Part shown: positions 22,763-33,938 of the stretch, in pieces
How the letters are laid out: each line of letters opens with the position of its first letter
Numbering within the stretch: position 1 is the first letter of the stretch
Source of the DNA: Erigeron canadensis
Taxonomy: Eukaryota; Streptophyta; Magnoliopsida; Asterales; Asteraceae
Length of the DNA: 64,000 bases
Assembly (NCBI RefSeq): GCF_010389155.1
Contig: NC_057764.1
Span: forward strand, 44,276,275-44,340,274
Reading direction: 5' to 3'
Notes under the pieces: model-generated
The model's database searches: none
The model's input: the letters and a program-made list of their open reading frames with translations, nothing else
What the model was told of the DNA's origin: nothing
Position numbers and translations under genes: made by a program

Positions 22763-23409
22763 ATAGCGTGGAAATAACGACAATATGACGTACGATAATT
22801 TTTTGTGACATGAATTATTGCATTTCCAACTTCAAAATTAATATTCATATTTTTATTTTGGTTTATAAAATAGCATTTTGATTTTTTTTTTTAAATTTTA
22901 AAAGATAATTTGAACTAACTAAATTACTGTTACTTTTATAATAACCTTAAATTTCAACTATTCATTTTTTCTTTCTCTTCTCAAATCTCAACCACTCATT
23001 TTTTTTGCTCTCCTCCATAAATCATATTATTTCTCTAATTCATTCAAAAGCTTTTATCTCAAAAAACGTATATCGATAATTATAAAAATTTTATGGGTGT
23101 TCTTAAAATTTCATGTTCTTTCATTAGAGTTGTCATTCGATATACTTTCGACAAATTTTTATGGTTAAAGCATTTGGCTATCATACTCTATGACTTGACC
23201 TATCACCCCACCATCTTACCGCCGCACGATCTCTCGTTAATTTAAAGAGATACAAGTTTATTTTCAGGGAAATAAAAATATGTGTAAAGGTTAACGAATA
23301 ACACAAAATTATAATTTTTACTTTTTCAATTTTATTTTTTGATCTAAATATCAACATAAAAATTTATACATATATATAGAAATAATAAAAATATAAACAC
23401 TATTATTTA

Positions 23410-23650
23410 ATAAAAGAAAAAGGAACTGCTCAGTGCATCCTCCATGGGTTTTGAGCCCCAATACATCGACGGTGTATGGGGAGGTTAAGTTGTAGGCAAA
23501 CCTTACCTTTACCAAAGTAGAGAGACTGATTCCATGTTCTACCTAAATGGTAAAAAAGGTCCTCCAACCTTTGCATGAGATGGAAATTGAACTGATGACC
23601 TATGTTTCCAAAAGTCAGGTGTTTACCACTGATCTAACCATGTTGCTGTC
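23410..23650 (-). mobile_element. Complete tRNA-derived SINE with 8-bp TSD
   Basis: Read on the minus strand from 23650, the element begins GACAGCAACATGGTTAGATC with A-box-like TGGTTAGATCAGTGGTAAA, then B-box-like CAGTTCAATTTCC about 40 bp later. These are the internal promoter boxes of a tRNA-derived RNA polymerase III element. It continues through CATGCAAAGGTTGGAGGACC and CACCGTCGATGTATTGGGG to a pyrimidine-rich 3' tail, CAGTTCCTTTTTCTTTT. The flanks carry ATTATTTA at 23402-23409 and 23651-23658, a perfect 8-bp target duplication. A truncated relative lies at 2692-2888. Confidence 0.85.
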
Positions 23651-23774
23651 ATTATTTAGATATATCCGCATGTAAAAGATGAACGGTAAAAGCAATTTTA
23701 AACATATATATCCACTGACCTATTATTTAAATAAAAGATGAAAAAGCAATTTTGGACATATATATACACATGTA

Positions 23775-24108
23775 GGGGTAGAGTTAGTAGGGGGACTTGG
23801 GGGTGCTTAGCCCCTGTCAATCATTTATGTTTTCCATTGTAGGGCTAGCTCATAGTCAACTAATACAAAAAAAAATTTTTAACCAAGCCACCCCCAATCT
23901 ATAAATGTATGATTTCTAACCACGACAGTTCAACTGACAGTTCAAGTAAACCTTTACATTTGGTCCATAAAAGTAAATCATCGCAATAAAATTCTATTTT
24001 ACTAACATTTTATTAAATGATTATGTTTTCACATTATATTATATACAACGATTGGAAAAAAAATACGGTTAAGCCCCCTCAACGTGAAATTTTGGCTCCG
24101 TCTTTGCC
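23775..24108. mobile_element. Probable hAT-type miniature element
   Basis: Flanked by CACATGTA at 23767-23774 and 24109-24116, a perfect 8-bp duplication. Inside, the left end reads GGGGTAGAGTTAGTAGGGGG and the right end, read inward, GGCAAAGACGGAGCC. Both are followed by C/G-run blocks (CTTAGCCCC, TAAGCCCCCTC). The terminal repeats are weak, so the class rests mostly on the duplication size. Confidence 0.55.
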
Positions 24109-24867
24109 CACATGTATATGTTCTATGCAATTCAAATGATTGATTTTGCTTCTAGATATGAGATTGTCATGTATTGTTTCTTGTATCTTGTTACTGGATG
24201 TCAATTTTTAATATGATTTACTATCCAAAAATAAAATGATGAATTCTGGTATAAATTTTAGCATCTAATATTTTTTTCTAGTCACCTTAAGAAAACGAGA
24301 ATTTTATTGGTTGTACGAGTTTTTTTCCTAATTTTTTATACTATTTTTTTATACTAATTCTGGTATAATTTTTTTATTCTAAAATTAATGATTTATTTGG
24401 TATTCATTGTAATTGACCATTTGCTATTCTAATTAAATCAAGAATAGGGATTTGGTGTCCCATCACCACTTTGTAAAAGATGCATTTGACTAGCATAATG
24501 AAAGCAGGTTTAAAGGTAGAAATTATTATGTTTTCTGATATTTTTGTTAAGGAATAAAAACAGATTTTCTTTAACCTATTAAGGGGTGATAATGGCCTAA
24601 TACAACAATTTTGATTCCAACTTAAAAAAAAAAAACTTATTACTCAGAATATTGAATTAGTACAACAATTTGGAGCATTTGGGATAAACAAAACGACATC
24701 ATCTTTAAGAAATTTATTTTTTTTTCCCGTGAAGATATCAAAACCAGAATACTTTATGGGCTATAAAATCAGGTAATAATAATTCACCTTCATATAAGCA
24801 TTTTTTTGGAAAGAGTTTCAAGCTAACTTTTTTTTGTTCTTAGTTTACATTAATGGTATATATTTTA

Positions 24868-24894
24868 GTCCCGTGTCCAACACCGGACACGGGG
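24868..24894. other. GC-rich perfect hairpin in AT-rich DNA, possible Helitron end relic
   Basis: CCCGTGTCC-AACACC-GGACACGGG forms a 9-bp stem with a 6-nt loop, surrounded by AT-rich DNA. On the minus strand it is followed by GACTAAAATATATACC, reminiscent of the hairpin plus CTRR end of a Helitron, but no proper 5' TC end is seen. It could also be the terminator-like end of another repeat. Confidence 0.4.
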
Positions 24895-25480
24895 TTTACG
24901 ATATTATCAATATTAGATTTTCATACATTTAAGTCATAAAAGCTTATAATTTTGAAGATATATGGTTCCAAGTGTTATACTTTGAAAGTTATAGTATAAT
25001 AATCACAGGTTCGTTACTGTAATTATTAGCTGATACATATTGATGGAATTGTTTGCCGTAGTCTTTCACAAGGCACATGTTATAACAATTTCTCTATCAT
25101 AAAATTTTTTGAAACTAGTTTTATTCATAATGTGATATTAATATGAAAGATAATTAAAATTTTAAATATAAATATACTTATGATTTTGTATTTGACATTC
25201 AAATATATGTATTTGCTTATGATGCGGGCCCATAACACGAATAGGTTTATTTTCAATAACCTGTTCTATGATAATTAGATAACAATTAAGATTGTTTTCA
25301 TATTCTTTGATAACAATTAGGACTCTTGATTTGAGTGACCATCGTAACTTTAAACATTAATACGCAAAACTAATATATAAAAAATGAGAAAATTATGTAA
25401 CTTTTTGATTGAGAGATTATGTTGAATTTTTTTTAATTAATTAAATGATTGTAAATTTTAAAATATTTCTCTCAACTTGA

Positions 25481-25722
25481 TGACTAAAAATAAATATAAA
25501 TTAAGTATTTAGAGCAAAAAAGTGTAAATTATTAATGAAAAACAAAAAAAAGTGTAAATTAATGACACTTTTTCAACAAATTGTTTAATACTAATATACA
25601 GTTGGCTAAAAATAATTATAAATAAAGTATTCATGGGTAAAAAGTGTAAAATATTGATGGAAAACAAAAAAGTATAAATTAATGATACTTTTTCTACAAA
25701 TTAATATAAATATTAATATAAT
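25481..25722. repeat. Tandem duplication, about 121-bp unit x2
   Basis: GACTAAAAATAAATATAAATTAAGTATT (25481) and GGCTAAAAATAATTATAAATAAAGTATT (about 25603) start two diverged copies. Both continue through AAAAAGTGTAAA, ATGAAAAACAAAAAA-type and TTAATGA(C/T)ACTTTTTC blocks in the same order. Confidence 0.7.
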
Positions 25723-25941
25723 AATATATTTGGATGATGATTATTAAGATTTTTAATTTATATCTAATCTAAATGATGACATAAGCGAGAGTCAATATGA
25801 GAAAATTGAGCGATTTGATTGGTTAATAAGTTATAAGTTCAACTGTCTTATAGTATATATTAAAATAAAAATTAAGATGATAAAAGCATAGCACATACCT
25901 CGTATATACCCAAATCCTCGTTTTCAATCTATGGTAAACTA

Positions 25942-27276
25942 TCTCTAAATATATATAAAACAGATTCTTTAATTCATAATTAGATAAGCATAGACCCTTA
26001 TATGAAGTTTAACTTTTAATTATAGTCATTAGATCAAATGATGATGTTATATACCTTATTTAATTTTTTTAGATTTAATTTTATTTTAATAAATTTAAAT
26101 TATTATTATTTCCTTATTTAAGTTTGTAGATATTAATAATTAATGTTTTTAATGATATAATTATGAAAACTAATACTTTTATATTTTACATTATTTAGAT
26201 CTTTAAAAATGATTTTTAACTTTTAACAATAAAACTTATTTCTTCTTCAATGTAATACGTTTTTATTAAATTATATTTTTGTATATGAATTTTATCATAT
26301 AACGAATAAAATTTAGTTATATTTTTGTATAAGATTTTTATCATATAACATTTTTATTAAATCAATGTCTGGACTAACAAAAAAAATATAAAGTCTATAA
26401 TAAGCTATCACAATTATATATCAGAAAATTAATTATATGAAAATTGCAATGATATTATGCATAAATTTAACTTAGATTAACACAACATGCGATATATAGA
26501 TTGATAATTAAGTTGCTTATTAATTTGTATTTTTGTATAAGAATTTTATCATATAACGAATAAAATTTGGTTATATTTTTGTATAAGATTTTTATCATAT
26601 AACATTTTATTAAATCAATGTTTTGGACTAATAAAAAAATATAGAGTCTATAATAAGCTATCACAATTATATATTAAAAAAATAATTGTATGAAAATTGC
26701 AATGATATTATGCATAAATTTAACTTAGATTAACACAACATACGATATATAGATTGATAATTAAGTTGTTTAGTAATTTGTATTTTTTATAGGATTTTTA
26801 TCATATAACGAATAAAATTTGGTTATATTTTTGTATAAAATTTTTATCATATAACATTTTTATTAAATCAATGTTTCGGACTAAAAAAATATGAAGTCTA
26901 TAATAAGCTATTACAATTATATATCAGAATAATATATGTATGAAAATTGCAATTAAAATAAGCAGTTATATATCAGAATAATCAATGTTTTAAACTTAAA
27001 TAAGGAAATAATAATAATTTAAATTTATTAAAATAAAATTAAATCTAAAAAAGTTAAATAAGGTTTATGACATCATTATTGGATCTAATGGCTATAATTA
27101 AAAGTTAAACTTCATCTAAGGGTCTATACTTATCTAATTATGAATTAAGGTTTTTATTTTATATATATTTAGAGATTCTTAGCTGGTTAAATATTTGTCA
27201 AGTTACGATATTATAAAACTTTTAACATGTCATTAATTATATATATTTTTCGCGTATTACGCGAGTAATAATCTAG
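25942..27276 (+). mobile_element. Helitron-type element with an inverted copy of its own 5' end
   Basis: The left end is ATCTCTAAATATATATAAAACAG (TC at 25942 after a host A), the usual plant Helitron start. The right end has hairpin CGCGTATTACGCG (27251-27263), then CTAG (27273-27276) and a host T. Unusually, the first about 190 bp (25942 to about 26130) recur as an inverted copy at about 26990-27178, where the sequence ends ...TATATATATTTAGAGA. Between these arms lies a tandem repeat of about 252 bp. No helicase gene is present, so it is non-autonomous. Confidence 0.7.
26276..26965. repeat. Tandem repeat, about 252-bp unit, 2.7 copies
   Basis: Units begin near 26276, 26528 and 26780 with TATTTTTGTATAAG/GATTTTTATCATATAACGAATAAAATTTGG. 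They continue through AAATCAATGT...GGACTAA, TCTATAATAAGCTATCACAATTATATAT, ATGAAAATTGCAATGATATTATGC and CACAACATRCGATATATAG. The third copy is truncated. It fills the centre of the Helitron-type element. Confidence 0.85.
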
Positions 27277-29164
27277 TTTTAAGTTTACAGAAAAACTTTT
27301 TTATTATATATCTATCTAATGGCTTGTGCCCATACATATGTAAGTGTTGTACACAACTACACAAGTTGATGAGAAAAAGCGACCCATATTCACATATCAT
27401 GAATTGGATGGATGGATGTTGGCTTCTGTCCTCATCATTGCCTAGCAAATGCTCACCACTATGTTACATGAGGGGTTTTTTTCTTTCCTTTACCAAAAAG
27501 ACACCAAATTAGGTGTACATAAGCATAAAGCAACCATAAATATTCAATCATTTTTTTCTCTTCCTATTCGTGTCTTTGACGTGTCTAAACTTTTCAACAG
27601 TAGCAAATTAAATACAATATTGAATACCATAATGTTCACAAATATTTTAGCAATAGTATAAAAGAAATTAAAATAAACTAGAAGGTACAAATTAATTTTG
27701 TGACGAAATTAAAGATAAAAGAAAGTAAGAACCTTTATAATCTTTAATGGCAAAAAAAAATGTATACCTAATTGAAACTTGAGATCAATGTGATGTGTAA
27801 GCTATATTACATATGAAGATTGAATGGCATGGACTGTGGACACAATATTGGCTCATGATGTGTTCTTCTGAAGTTTTTGTTAAGGTGGGTGGAGTGGACC
27901 ATCATATCTTCTCTTCTACAAAATCTTTCACATTTAACTATATTGGTCTTCGAGCTTAATGGCAGAGTGCCAATTTGTTTACTTACTTTTTTTTTGAACT
28001 ATATATAGTTGGTTTCTAAGTTTTAACAATGGTTTCTTTTGTACCAGAATGATCATTTTCAAAGGAATATTAAAACATGTCATAACAACTTCATTTTACT
28101 TAAAAGTTTATGCACACATCATTTTCTTTTAGTACTATAAAAAGCATCAATCAATAATAGATCATTTTGTTAGCTTGGGCTCACAATTATGCGGCAATAT
28201 AATTAAATTAAAGAAAATATGTTGTAAAGAGAACAGTGAGACATGTTATAATGGAGTGGTACTAAACTTTTAGATCTTGAATCTGGTTCATGTTTTTGTG
28301 CTTTTTTAATGAACCATATATAATTTGAATTTGTGATTGTTGGATGAAAACTCGATCCATGTTGAAAAGGATAAAATTCAAAGTTAACACGTAAGTTTCG
28401 TAGGTTATTCGTTTTACTTTATGTATATAACTGTACTAGACTAGCTAGATTGTTACAGAATGAAATATATAGCCATATATATATGATAGGCTTGATTAGA
28501 CGTGTTGTAAGATATATATCAAGACAAGTGGTACCGGGGCAATATAAGATGTAATCTGATTGCGATGTGACGATGTTCACCCGGCTAATTAGTCCCCATT
28601 TTGATGGTAAAGGTGCATCCGGCGATATAAAAAAAAGTTTCCATTTTGATGGAGATGAATCCGGCGGAGGTGGTTGGTGGCGATGAATCCGGAGAGAGAG
28701 AGAGAGGGGTTGTGATTTTGTGTGTGTGTGTCGACTTGGTTAACATATTAGTGGCGATGATTAGTGGCGATGAATCCGGCGGCGGCTCAACCGCAACGGA
28801 GATTGAGATAGTTGTGACAGTGGATTTGGTGGTGGTAAAATGGGAGGAAATTGGGGTTGCAGGGAGTGAGATTGTAAGAATGAGATCAACTGATTGTGAA
28901 TGTTAACAATTGATACAGAAAAATAGAAGAAATATTATTATTAGATAAAAGATAATAAGGCTTTGAATAGCCTTTACAGAACACATATTGATATAGGACT
29001 ACGTTGTTGTAAATTGGTTGTGTTATTCAAATTGTGATAATTCTTACCTAAGAATAAGCCACTATTTATACTAAGAGTTTATGAAAGTTATTTTTGGAAT
29101 GTTGATTAATTCTGATCTTGATTGTTGATCTTGACTGTTGACCTTGACTTTGACTGATTCCATT
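27277..29164. other. Intergenic, no gene supported
   Basis: AT-rich DNA with a GC-richer patch at about 28600-28900 containing GA and GT microsatellites and three GATGAATCCGG repeats (about 28653, 28682, 28769). An 86-codon frame there (28646-28906) has biased composition but no recognised domain. The motif CCCATTTTGATGGTAA(A/T)GGTG..TCCGG(C/T)GATAT at about 28598-28628 recurs at about 35710-35740, so this patch is probably repeat-derived. Confidence 0.5.
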
Positions 29165-29773
29165 TAGGAATGACAATGTGGGGGGGGGGGGGGGGGTTTC
29201 GGGGCGGGTAATGTCAAACCCGATAAGAAAAATAAAATTCGAACCCGACTCGATACCCATCAAAGGTTTTATCGGAGCACCCTATTGGGGATAAAAGTTC
29301 ACCCAAAACCGACCCGAAACCCGTTATTAACCCAAAACCCGACCCGAATTATGTGCTTGTGTGTCGAGCTATAATCAAATATGAAGCCGTAAAATAACAG
29401 TACAGGTGATCAATGGGTATAACAAAGAGTAATGTATGTTTGTTTAACTTATTTGTTTTTTTTATGGTAACATTTTAATGAAAAGAAATAGCTTGTTGAT
29501 GAGCGTTTCTTACAATATTTGAAAGGACTAATTAATCTAAGCCCAACATTTCTTTGTATCAGACAACAGTAATAATATATTAATGAGATCTATGCAATAA
29601 ATATAAATGTATATGTATGATCAAGTAGACATAGGAGTGCATATTAATACAATGTTTATATATATATATATATATTTTGGGTTGGGTCGGGGTATACATG
29701 CCCCAGTCCCTGCCTCGAACGGGTTCAGGTATCGGGTTTCCCCGTCGGGTCAGGATTTTTTTTGCCATCTCTA
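29165..29773. mobile_element. hAT-type miniature element, 609 bp, 8-bp TSD
   Basis: Flanked by ATTCCATT at 29157-29164 and 29774-29781. The ends are TAGGAATGACAAT at the left and, read inward, TAGAGATGGCAAA at the right. These TAGRGATGGCAA-like termini with an 8-bp duplication fit plant hAT elements. Subterminal blocks are rich in GGGTCGGG/AACCCGACCCG. Near the left end is a run of 17 Gs (29180-29196). No transposase frame. Confidence 0.75.
29180..29196. repeat. G homopolymer of 17
   Basis: Uninterrupted G run inside the hAT-type element. It is long for this genome and prone to length error in any sequencing method. Confidence 0.9.
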
Positions 29774-29879
29774 ATTCCATTCTTGTTAACTTTGACTGAT
29801 TTCATTTTTGGCAAGGGTAATTTCGGCATTTAGAGAAGGATGTGTAAAATATAATGTAATTAAGAATGGTATTATGGGA

Positions 29880-30500
29880 ATAAAAAATATGCTTAAAACT
29901 TAATCTCTCATACTCTTTATATAAGGGTTTATAGAAGAAGAAATAATATAGAAACCGACTAGAGTAGTTGCGTGCCAAATTATATAAGGCCTGTGCTTAT
30001 AGCACTGAACTTCCTGGAACTTCTTCAGTGTCACATCAGCATCACATAATCCAGAACTCTCCTCAGGACACTCATTGTTTATAAGGACAACTTTTTCAGA
30101 ACTTCTTCGCCACATCAACAATTCTTTTATCATTTATTTAATTAACAAAACACCATTCAAATATAATAAAAAACAAATTTTATTAATAACACACAAATTA
30201 CATCACTTAAAAATAAAATACAACACAAAATATAAAAAAACATAGTACTTGATTAAAAAAACGAAATACATAATCATTAAAATTACTCTTCATCTTCATC
30301 ATCTTTGATTGACATTTTCCCTAAGCCACGGTAAGCGGTTTCGTTTGACCATCACTTGTCGTGTTGCGGACATTTGACTTCCCAAGTACTTTTGCCTTCC
30401 CCCGCAATTGTCGTGATACGATTCGAACCAGGTGCACTGGTCACCCAACGTGTGACCAACGTTAAAAACGTCATCGACCACCCTCTGGGTTATATGAATT
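29880..30500 (-). repeat. Transposon-derived segment related to 34920-35100
   Basis: On the minus strand the translated string LGDQCTWFESYHDNCG (about 30450-30400) is matched by LGDECTWSESYHDNCG at about 35080-35030. Both are followed on their 3' side by AT-rich DNA full of ACACATTACAT/ACACAAATTACAT-like strings. A repeated, decayed coding motif in two intergenic places is best read as relics of one transposon family. I cannot name the superfamily with certainty; PIF/Harbinger is one possibility. Confidence 0.5.
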
Positions 30501-30959
30501 ATCATGTTGTATGTTTCTGGGTTATATGTATCATGTCGTATGTTTCTCGTTTCTAGTGTTTCTCTTTAGTAAGTTTCTCTTTATATGTTATATGTTGTAT
30601 GGACCCACAAGCTGCGTTTTCGAACTTTTTCGGCAAGAACACTTGGCAGACGAGAGGACGACAAAGGCCAATAAGGCGTCTGCGTCTTTCTTCCTTTGGG
30701 ACGCTCGTACGAAGGAGCACCGGCCTAAAGATATTGTATCGACCGTTCCTTTTCTAGTTTACCTTTTTCTTTTATTCAGAATAAAATTACTGTTGCAGAG
30801 GAGAAACCGAAACCCTAATCGATGGAGGAACAAGGCTCGTGAATCCAAATTTCCCAGGTTAGAATACGGCGGCAGTAGAAACCCTAACCGGGAGGGCATG
30901 GAGGAAGATATAATATATCAGGGGATACGATTGGGCAACCCCCTGAAGGATTCAATTTC

Positions 30960-33938
30960 ATGTATCACAGGATGCAAACAGAGACGGGTGAAAAATTGTT
31001 ACCAATCACGATAGGTGGTACCCCCATAACACTGCCCAAACCCGGTTACCATGATATTAATCAACCCAAATTCTCTGAGATTCCTCTTGAAACTATGAAG
31101 TATCTGTATCCCGATTATGATCCGTCAGGTATATATATATTTTGTTAATTTCAGTAGCCCTAATCCATTTTACATATGTAATCTTTTCTATAATTCATTA
31201 ACCAAGTTCAATTCATTTTATAGATCCCCATCGAGAGGGTCTTAAAGCACGCAACCCCCTTGTCCTCCGAAACCTCTTGTCTTCTTGAATGAAGCCCATA
31301 AAAAGCGCGTATTAGGTGAGTTGGCTGCTTCTAGAATGTTGTTTTCATCTAATTAATGCAATCTGCATGTTACTATTACTTGGGTAAATGACAGCAATTC
31401 ACTTAAGGTATCTGTTTTTTTGCGTTCGGTTGATCAATTTTAATAGATACGCGAGCAGCTGCCATCCAGAGACGGGCCGATCTCAAGCGCCGCCAGGAGG
31501 AGGCTTTGGAGAATTATGACCGTGACTATGCAGCATATTTGTCCGCATCTGCCCCTTCTTCCGGTAACCATTAAATTCACTCATATCTATTTGATGCCAA
31601 AATGTTCTGATTAATCTGTGCTCAAGTGTGATGTTATTAATATGTTTGGATTTATCTAGAGTTGCTGTTTGGTTTTATTTAGCATGTTTATACATTTAGT
31701 AAGTGGTAAAGAAATAGTCTCGAGTGTTGGACCGAGTTGAAAGGAAAGTGGCGTTGAAAGTGGCGTTAGAAGAGCTAGAATCTAGGAGGACATGGGTCTA
31801 GTTGTTAGGGAGTACTGGCTATTTATAGTCGTAACTTTTGGTTAAATTATTGTACCCACTTTTGAGTTAATATAGTAAGGTTCACTCTTTCTTTCTCTCT
31901 GTGTATTCATATATACATAGATATATATGATTTGTGTGTGATTGTGAGAGTAGAACTTGGGACCTAAAACCAACATTTGGTATCCGAGACTAGGGCTCGT
32001 CGGTGGTAAGGAGGGGTGTTGGCCATGGCTGCGGGGCAAACACAACAGCAGCGAACCGGGTTTTCTGTGAAGGGACTGTGATGTATTTATCACAGGTTGA
32101 GGAAGAAGAAGCGGGCTGATTGGGGTATGTGATCAGTAGAAGAACCAGCAGTGGTGGTGTCCACAGATCACCTCTCATGGTGAGTAGCCAAGAAGCAAGT
32201 GTAAGCAAGCAGCCATGCTGGTCTTTGTTGAGAAATGTAGGACAGAAAGCATCGCAGCAACAGAAAGAAAGAAAGAAGAGGCGCCACAAGAAGCACAAAG
32301 AGAGAGGCCTGCGTCGCTTCAAAGAAAGATGGCCTCTCAAGAGTTTTTGGGCCCTAAAACCAATAGTCAGGAGTTTTTGGACACTTGAACTCGACCCGGG
32401 ATACCCAGATTGGGATTTTCATCTATAAAAATACTACTTTCTGAAATTATTTAATTAAATTTTGTCTATAGACATAAATAAAAGAAAATATAACAAATTT
32501 TATTATATAAAAATAATAAATTTTGGAAATAATATATTATAAAAAACGAGAGATAAATAAGTAAATATAATCTAAAATGTAACTTAATATTGGAGAAATG
32601 TTAGGTGCAGTTGGCTGCATCTTTCCTTCGATGCAGCAAAACCAGAACAGTTAAAAAGGATGGCTGAAAATTTTGGGAGAGCTGGAACCCCTCCCTGCCC
32701 CCATTAAGTTCCGCCAATGCACACGGCACACATAAATTTTGGAATGTTTCGATGTTAACTCTTTAATCACCATATATATTTGAAAAGTCTGGATTAACTT
32801 GGTGACATGCAATGACATTGTCATTGTTGCTTTGGATTTTGTAAAAGCATCCTCACACATATTACTCTATTATCTATTTACTTATACTAAAATTCACTAT
32901 CGTCTTCTAGTTAGTGTGTATGGACCGAGTGGTTTTGAAATTTGCTGATTTTATTATAAAACTTTCTGTATTTAGTTTGGTTCAATGCAATCTTAGCCTT
33001 TCGATAACATCGGATTAGAAGATCCAAGTAATCGGCAATTACGTGCTACAAGTTCAGTGACTGAGGCGAGGGTCAAAACAATTCGGTTTGGTCAAAATTT
33101 GGTTTTAAGTATTGGAACAGTTTTGTTAATGTTTGATGTTTTTGAACATATTTCTTGTGTCCGATAAACTGTTATGTTTATGTATGAAACTTGAAGTATT
33201 TTTAATTTTATGATCCTATGAACATGCTATACATAAATAATTGTGAAATTTATATATCGAAATTCCAATCCAAGTAGCCCCCTACCCATGCTGATTACTT
33301 GATACAAGGTAGTTGCCGGCACGAGTACGACCTAGCAAGTTCTACAGCCATGTTTTTATTGGTACAAGGGAGACACGATATGGACTTTATGTTTATGAAC
33401 TTATTTCCTTCCTGAGCATTCCATTTAGTCTTTTGGAAACTAGTCAAATATGTCTTCTTTTGCATCCATGGTGAATATATTTGACCAGAAGTTTCATTAG
33501 AACTTCCATTGATCTTAAATAATCTTGATGTCGACTTGGTGTGTGTGTGTGTTTTTGAGTCTAAAATTATCTTTTATTGAGGTTATCAGAAACCAGATCC
33601 AATTTGCCTATATATAGTACTAGTGCGATATCCGTGTTAACACACGGGTTTGCTTATATAATTTTTGTTTGGATATTATTATAAGTCGAGATCCTATAAT
33701 TCAATATTTGTCTATATATTACTCGTAGTAAGAAGTTGTAATTAAATCTTTTCTATGGAAACAAGCCTATCTAGGTATACAACTATGTGTCGGATTTTCC
33801 ACCTGTCGTATTGGCTTATTCATATACAAAGCTCAGGTTGGAACATCATTTGGCTTATGGAATTTTTGTATTGGTTAATTTGTAGGTACCAAAGCTGACC
33901 AGAATCTTGGTGGTGACTCATGTTCAACCATGATGTGA
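30960..33938 (+). CDS. Unrecognised plant protein, four exons, one frameshift
   Basis: Exons 30960-31128, 31224-31315, 31447-31563 and 33886-33938 have matched GT-AG borders and phases. I do not recognise the family. The first exon gives MYHRMQTETGEKLLPITIGG and a Pro-rich stretch ending MKYLYPDYDPS. The second carries PKPLVFLNEAHKKRVL, the third a basic helix-prone segment (TRAAAIQRRADLKRRQEEAL), and the last ends GGDSCSTMM. Repaired length would be about 143 aa. Exon 2 is one base short: adding one C to the CCCCC run at 31255-31259 restores phase on both sides; as written TGA follows at about 31288. The same frame is closed by TAA about 65 bp upstream of ATG 30960, so either this is the start or an upstream exon exists. 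The last intron (2.3 kb) holds a copia-type LTR and a Helitron end. Confidence 0.55.
31725..31975 (+). mobile_element. Copia-type LTR, 251 bp, in intron 3 of the unrecognised gene
   Basis: The segment begins TGTTGG and ends CCAACA, a perfect 6-bp inverted terminus. Two bases later comes TGGTATCCGAGAC, close to the initiator-Met tRNA primer-binding site TGGTATCAGAGC usual for plant copia elements. Promoter- and polyA-like features (CTATTTATAG, TTGAGTTAATA) lie within. Internal sequence continues to about 32420 (Lys/Arg-rich but without gag or pol motifs); a second LTR is not seen, so the element is 3' truncated. Confidence 0.75.
31976..32425 (+). mobile_element. Internal remnant of the copia-type element
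   Basis: Starts with the primer-binding site at 31978-31990. Frames on either strand here are open but basic and low-complexity, and no aspartic protease, integrase or reverse transcriptase motif is visible. The right limit is a guess, where composition returns to AT-rich DNA. The string AGATCACCTCTCA-GGTG (about 32166) recurs near 46522, so a relative may have left a trace there. Confidence 0.45.
33620..33660 (-). mobile_element. Helitron 3' end (minus orientation), 5' end missing
   Basis: On the minus strand: CCCGTGTGTTAACACGG (stem CCGTGT/ACACGG), then ATATCG, then CACTAG followed by T. That is the canonical hairpin plus CTRR-T terminus. No TC...TATTAAAACAG start is seen to the right before the last exon at 33886, so only the terminus or a truncated copy remains. 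Confidence 0.6.

Larger units (their letters stand above)
22770..25480. other. Intergenic transposon-rich DNA
   Basis: No gene recognised. Contains a complete SINE (23410-23650), a probable hAT-type element (23775-24108) and a strong GC hairpin (24868-24894), each listed separately. The rest is AT-rich and featureless to my reading. Confidence 0.5.

Noticed and set aside
28646..28906. 86-codon plus-strand frame rich in Gly, Glu and Val
   Set aside because: Built from GATGAATCCGG repeats and GA/GT microsatellites; no domain; its DNA motif recurs at 35710.
30511..31014. 167-codon plus-strand frame overlapping the first exon of the unrecognised gene
   Set aside because: It runs in a different frame from the exon that joins cleanly to the later exons, and its first part lies in transposon-like DNA.
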